Assembly (NCBI RefSeq): GCF_000716545.1
Contig: NZ_JNWZ01000018.1
Location: forward strand, 1 to 64,000
Length of the DNA: 64,000 nt
Origin: Kitasatospora phosalacinea
Lineage (GTDB): Bacteria > Actinomycetota > Actinomycetes > Streptomycetales > Streptomycetaceae
Reading direction: 5' to 3'
The notes beneath the pieces are model-generated. The model made no database searches. It saw only the letters and a list, made by a program, of their open reading frames with translations, and was not told the origin of the DNA. Shown piece after piece: positions 60,382-64,000 of this stretch (position 1 is its first letter; each line of letters begins with the position of its first letter). The position numbers and the translations under genes were made by a program.

Positions 60382-61581
60382 ATGACCGCGAACCTGTCCG
60401 CGGTGGAGCGCGCACTGCGCACCGCCGCCCCGTACGCACTGCTGGACGCGGTGCGGGAGGTCCTCATCCGGCTGTACGGCGTACCAAGGGTCGAACTGCA
60501 GCTCGCCGACTACAGCCTGACCGTGCTCCAGCGGGTCACCGACCTGCCGCACACCGCCCGGCCGATCCCGGTGCACACCAGCGCTCCCGGACGGGCCTTC
60601 GGCTCCCAGCAGCCCTTCGCCGAAACCGGGCCGGACGGCGGCCCGGCCGTGCTGCATCTGCCGGTGACCGTGCGCGGCGACCGCCTCGGCGTCCTGAGCC
60701 TCGACGTGGACGGCGTCCACCTCACGCCGCAGCGGCAGGAGGAGTTCCGCGAGATCGCCGAGATGCTCGGCCACCACATCGTGGTGGCCGAGCGGGACAC
60801 CGACCTCTACCTCCAGGCCCGCCGCAAGAACCGCCTCACCCTCGCCGCCGAGATGCAGTGGCAACTGCTGCCCGCCCGTGCCTGCGCCCGGGAGGAGTAC
60901 GCCATCGGCGCCCAGCTGGAACCGGCCTACGCCATCCGCGGCGACAACTTCGACTGGTCCGCCACCGAGGACCGGCTCACCCTGACCATCACCAACGGCA
61001 TGGGGGAGGGCATCGACGCCTCGCTGCTCACCAACCTCGCCGTCAACGCGCTGCGCAACGCACGCCGCGCCGGCGTCGACATCGCCGACCAGGCGGCGCT
61101 GGCCGACCAGGCCGTGTACGGGCAGTACCGGGGCGAGGCGTACGTCTCCGTGCTGCTGCTGGAGTTCCACCTGGACACCGGCCTGGTCGAGATCGTCGAC
61201 GCGGGCTCCCCGCAGCTGCTCCTCCTACGGGACGGCGCCGTCCGGCACGTGCCCTTCGAGGCGCAGCTGCCGCTCGGCCTGGCCGACGGCACCCCGTACC
61301 GGGCGCAGCGCATCCGGGTGGAGCGCGGCGACCGGCTGATCTTCGTCAGCGACGGCGTGCACGCCGTCGCCTCGGCCTCCGGTGAGGCGTACGGCGCGGC
61401 GAGGCTGCCCCGTGCCATCCAGGAGACCCGGCTGCTGCCGGCGGCCGAGGTGCCCCGGGCGATCCTGACCGCCCTCGCCGCCCACCGCGACGACGACGAC
61501 CGGGACGACGCCCTCGTCGTCTGCCTCGACTGGAACGGCCGCCACCCCGCACCGGCCGACCTGGGGATCGAGAGCTCGTAG
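60382..61581 (+). CDS. GAF-PP2C (SpoIIE-type) protein with altered metal site
   Basis: The product is 399 residues. Residues about 20-140 form a GAF-like sensor (VLHLPVTVRGDRLGVLSLDVDG), and residues about 160-390 a SpoIIE-type PP2C domain that normally dephosphorylates STAS proteins. The first metal motif reads RGDNFDW and is acceptable. The second, usually GDVMGHG or DAMGHG, reads TNGMGEG, with the metal Asp changed to Asn and the His to Glu. Activity may be reduced or lost. The C-terminal DDALVV is kept. AGGAGAAGGAG before the ATG is a strong ribosome site. It probably serves one of the STAS proteins encoded nearby. Confidence 0.8.
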   Translation: MTANLSAVERALRTAAPYALLDAVREVLIRLYGVPRVELQLADYSLTVLQRVTDLPHTARPIPVHTSAPGRAFGSQQPFAETGPDGGPAVLHLPVTVRGDRLGVLSLDVDGVHLTPQRQEEFREIAEMLGHHIVVAERDTDLYLQARRKNRLTLAAEMQWQLLPARACAREEYAIGAQLEPAYAIRGDNFDWSATEDRLTLTITNGMGEGIDASLLTNLAVNALRNARRAGVDIADQAALADQAVYGQYRGEAYVSVLLLEFHLDTGLVEIVDAGSPQLLLLRDGAVRHVPFEAQLPLGLADGTPYRAQRIRVERGDRLIFVSDGVHAVASASGEAYGAARLPRAIQETRLLPAAEVPRAILTALAAHRDDDDRDDALVVCLDWNGRHPAPADLGIESS

Positions 61582-61609
61582 GCCGGCACCCCCTCCCGCC
61601 ACGGGTGCG

Positions 61610-62146
61610 TCAGGTGAGGGTGAGGGTCAGCAGGCCCGACTGCTGGGTGACGGTGGAGCCGAGGCAGCTCAGGAGGTCGAGGCTGGGGTAGGCGGCGACG
61701 CGGGTGGAGGCCGAACCCAGGCCGTAGCCGGCGGTGACGGTGCCGAGGGAGGTGACGACCTCCTGGCCGGCGGCGTGTTCGACGAGGGTCACCGGGTAGG
61801 TGATGGTGCTGCTCTGCCCGTTCTGCCAGTGGTAGGTCACCACGTTCTGCACCAGGGTGTCGCCGAGCCCCTGGACCAGGCAGCTGACCTGCTGGTCGAA
61901 GACGGTCCGGGCGGTGCCGGAGGTGAAGGGCCCGGTGCAGGTGCCGCCACCGGAGGTGCCGAGGCTCTCGGTGACGCTCTGCGAGGTCTGCCGGGGGACG
62001 GCGCCCAGGGGCGGGTCGTAGTGGACGGTGACCGACCCCGTGCACAGCAGGAGGTCGCCGTCGGCCCGGGCGGGTGCGGCGGTGGCGAGGGCGGCTGCGA
62101 GCAGCGTCAGGACGCTCGCGGCGGCGGCGAGGGCGTGGGCGCGCAT
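61610..62146 (-). CDS. Secreted protein of unknown function
   Basis: The product is 178 residues with a clear signal peptide (MRAHALAAAASVLTLLAAAL, cleavage after ARA near residue 28). The mature part is about 150 residues, rich in Ser, Thr and Gly, with four Cys (LLLCTGS, GGTCTGP, QVSCLVQ, LLSCLGS) that may form two disulfide bonds, and beta-strand-like alternation. The family is not recognised. It is convergent with the PP2C gene, 28 bp apart. Confidence 0.7.
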   Translation of the reverse strand: MRAHALAAAASVLTLLAAALATAAPARADGDLLLCTGSVTVHYDPPLGAVPRQTSQSVTESLGTSGGGTCTGPFTSGTARTVFDQQVSCLVQGLGDTLVQNVVTYHWQNGQSSTITYPVTLVEHAAGQEVVTSLGTVTAGYGLGSASTRVAAYPSLDLLSCLGSTVTQQSGLLTLTLT

Positions 62147-62604
62147 GGCGGGGTCTCCTTACGGCGGGGATCGGCCGGGCCGCCCCGGGTGGAGCGGCGG
62201 GCTCGACGGCTGGAACAGCGGGTGCCCGGCCTCCGGCGGCAGGGCCGCAGGAGCCGGCCCCTGGAAGGATCCCCATCGTGTGCGCGTCCCGGTCGCGCGT
62301 CCAAGGGGAGCCGGGACGCGAGTGCACTGCGCGGGCCCGCTGTGGCTGCTGAGGTGGCGCACACGCGTCCGAGCGGCGCTCGGCCGCGGTCACGCGCCCC
62401 CTGATGCGCCTACCGGTGGCGGGCTCCGCACCGGGTCGCGGCCCGACGGGACGGTCCTCGTGTGTCAGGCGCGATGCCGGGCCGACAGCACGACCCCGCC
62501 GGAGCCACCGGCAGGCCCGACCACCGGCAGACCCGGCGCCCCGCAGCCCCACCCGGCCTCGCATGAAGCGCGGCGACCTGGGCACGCGTCCCCGGGTGAA
62601 CACG
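62147..62604. other. 458-bp gap between the secreted protein and PAP2 genes
   Basis: The region must contain the promoters of the two divergent genes, but I see no strong -35/-10 pair. Several arginine-rich frames cross it and are not credible as genes. An in-frame ATG at 62563 could lengthen the PAP2 protein by 14 residues. Confidence 0.4.
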
Positions 62605-63144
62605 ATGGAGAAGATCGACTCGGCGGGCCTGCGCGAAGCCGTCTCCTGGCAGGACCACTCGCTGCGCCGCGTCCTGGTCGGGGCCCAGGAGGCCGCCGAA
62701 CACGGCACGCTGTGGTGGGCGACGGCCGCGCTGGCCGCCGCCACCGGCCGGGCCCACTCACGGCGCTGGGCCGCGCAGGCGCTCGCCGCGATGCTCACCG
62801 CCCAACTGCTGGCCAACGGCGTCGCCAAGCAACTCGTCCGGCGCCGCCGCCCGCCCGCCCACCTGCTGCGCCGCGAGGACCTGGAGGAACGGCCCGGCAG
62901 TTCCTCCTTCCCCTCCGGGCACACCGCGGCGGCCGTCGCGTTCTCGGCCACCACCGTCGGCCACTCGCTCCCCTGGGGAACGGCCGCCGGGGCGGCCACC
63001 GCGGCCGTCGCCGTCGCCCGCGTCCACACCGGCGCGCACTACCCCAGCGACGTCGCCGCCGGCACCGCCCTCGGCCTGGCCGCCGCCGGCCTCGTCCACT
63101 GGGCGAGCCGCCCCGTGTCCTGGCCCGGGTGCTGCGCCGAGTGA
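62605..63144 (+). CDS. PAP2-family phosphatase
   Basis: This membrane phosphatase of about 179 residues has the three catalytic motifs: KQLVRRRRPP (first), SSFPSGHTAAAVAFS (second, PSGH) and RVHTGAHYPSDVAAG (third, with the nucleophile-activating His and Asp). Hydrophobic helices surround the motifs. It would hydrolyse a lipid phosphate such as phosphatidic acid or undecaprenyl pyrophosphate. The start is uncertain: ATG 62605 has GGTGAA upstream, while ATG 62563 or GTG 62596 are in frame. Confidence 0.85.
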   Translation: MEKIDSAGLREAVSWQDHSLRRVLVGAQEAAEHGTLWWATAALAAATGRAHSRRWAAQALAAMLTAQLLANGVAKQLVRRRRPPAHLLRREDLEERPGSSSFPSGHTAAAVAFSATTVGHSLPWGTAAGAATAAVAVARVHTGAHYPSDVAAGTALGLAAAGLVHWASRPVSWPGCCAE

Positions 63145-63462
63145 CCTGACCGGCCACCGAGCCGGCGGTCGGCCGGGTGCCCGCCCGATCGAACCGCGCA
63201 CCCGGGCCGGACCGCGCGATCCCGTCGTCCACCGCACGCTCCCGCACCCGGGCCCAACCGCCGCCCTGCTCCGGCCAGTCCGGGCCCGCCCGTGCACCGA
63301 CCGGGCCCGCCCGTGCACCGACCGAGCCCGTCCGTGACCGCAGACGGCGACCCCATCGGGACGGGGCGATGCGACGGAGGCCGGGAACGGCCGCGCCGTA
63401 CAATCCGCGGAGGGTGAAGCGCCAGGCCGGGATCCCGGCACCGGCGTGAGGGAGGGGGCGGG
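63145..63462. other. 318-bp gap with tandem repeats
   Basis: No gene is seen. The centre holds the 21-bp tandem repeat described separately. The right end carries GGGAGGGGG just before the ATG of the last gene. Confidence 0.5.
63281..63340. repeat. 21-bp tandem repeat
   Basis: Two identical 21-bp units beginning cgggcccgcccgtgcaccga lie at 63281-63301 and 63302-63322, followed by a degenerate third copy to about 63340. The units contain the palindrome GGGCCC. Confidence 0.75.
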
Positions 63463-63942
63463 ATGTTCGGCAGGGTGTTCAGCGGAGTGTTCGGCAGGAT
63501 GTTCGGTTCGAGTGAGAAGCTCAACGATCTGGTGGCACAGCTCAGACCCGACCTGAGCCGGGAATCGCTCGGCGTCGGGCCCGCCTTCCCGGGCGTCGTC
63601 CCGAACCCGCTCCTGAGCAGTGACGCGCGGAAGCGCAATGCGGAACTGCGCACGGGGACGCTCGCGCTCGGCGTTCTCGTCGGCTGGCGGGAGGTCGGCG
63701 GCGACGGCAGCCCGCGCGTGGTCCTGATGTTCGACGTGGAGACCGCCGACGGCGTCTCGTTCCGAGGTGTCGCGGACGAAGACCTCACGATCACCGAACT
63801 CACCCGACTCGCCCCGGGGCGGACGTTGCCCGTGCGCTACCGGCCGGCCGTCATGGACCACTACGTCGCCCTTGCCCGGGACGCGGACCCCGCCCACGTG
63901 CAGCGGCTCTCCGACGAGATCGCGAGCCGCAAGCGGACCTGA
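63463..63942 (+). CDS. Hypothetical soluble protein
   Basis: This 159-residue protein starts with a repeated MFGRVFSGVFGRMFG amphipathic segment, followed by a charged region and a beta-rich part (ALGVLVGWREVGGDGSPRVVLMFDVETADGVSFRG, LPVRYRPAVMDHYVAL). The second half resembles small DUF3592-like or SHOCT-neighbour domains of actinobacterial surface proteins, but I cannot name a family. A GGGAGGGGG ribosome site precedes the ATG. Confidence 0.65.
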   Translation: MFGRVFSGVFGRMFGSSEKLNDLVAQLRPDLSRESLGVGPAFPGVVPNPLLSSDARKRNAELRTGTLALGVLVGWREVGGDGSPRVVLMFDVETADGVSFRGVADEDLTITELTRLAPGRTLPVRYRPAVMDHYVALARDADPAHVQRLSDEIASRKRT

Positions 63943-64000
63943 CCCGGAGCCTCCGGCCGGATCCCTGACCGATCGTTTCCCAGCGAATTCGGTTCGAGGG

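Overview
The window is very GC-rich actinobacterial DNA. Densely packed genes with stop/start overlaps, GTG and TTG starts, several SpoIIE/STAS/RsbW-like signalling proteins, a membrane Ser/Thr kinase and large secondary metabolism operons point to a Streptomyces or Kitasatospora-type genome. No rRNA, tRNA, CRISPR array, integrase or insertion sequence was recognised.

Layout. Positions 1-9300 hold ordinary accessory genes: the end of a secreted protein, a TetR regulator with an acyl-CoA dehydrogenase, a membrane Ser/Thr kinase, a MerR regulator coupled to a BtrH-like protein, and a secreted HExxH protease with a lectin domain. Positions 9346-48404 hold what I read as one large natural-product gene cluster built from two divergent operons around a KimA-like potassium importer gene (27071-29110). 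Positions 48532-63942 hold stress and sigma-factor partner-switching genes (STAS, RsbW-like, MEDS and PP2C proteins), a cyclopropane fatty acid synthase, LysR and MarR regulators, transporters and small hypothetical genes.

The leftward operon (26601 to 9346) encodes NRPS C-A-PCP (basic amino acid predicted), NRPS C-A-PCP-TE-MFS (Ser predicted, Cys-type thioesterase, exporter fused to the C-terminus), a stand-alone AMP ligase, NRPS C-A-PCP (Gly predicted), an MbtH protein, a stand-alone carrier protein, a stand-alone condensation protein and an N,N-dimethylformamidase-like protein with a propeller-like tail. The rightward operon (29829 to 48404) encodes two ATP-grasp ligases, a cyclase/kynurenine-formamidase-family hydrolase, anthranilate/ADIC synthase large and small subunits, an EhpF-like adenylating protein, an EhpG/LuxC-like acyl reductase, an SDR, a type I-beta DAHP synthase, a ThiO-like amine oxidase, a MATE exporter, a KASIII-like enzyme, an alpha/beta hydrolase, an ACP, an AsnB-type amidotransferase, a luciferase-like monooxygenase, a flavin reductase and a TSUP permease.

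Working model (inference). Extra DAHP feeds chorismate, which is aminated at C2 to an anthranilate-type acid. That acid is adenylated and reduced to an aldehyde, and/or joined to amino acids by the ATP-grasp, KASIII and ACP enzymes. The other operon builds a short peptide (starter-Gly-basic residue-Ser order suggested), released by a Cys thioesterase that is physically joined to its exporter. I do not recognise this gene combination as a known pathway. The leftward operon has a clear promoter whose -35 box is overlapped by a DasR/GntR-like palindrome. The rightward operon has a promoter preceded by phased direct repeats. All homology statements come from reading motifs by eye; no database search was run.
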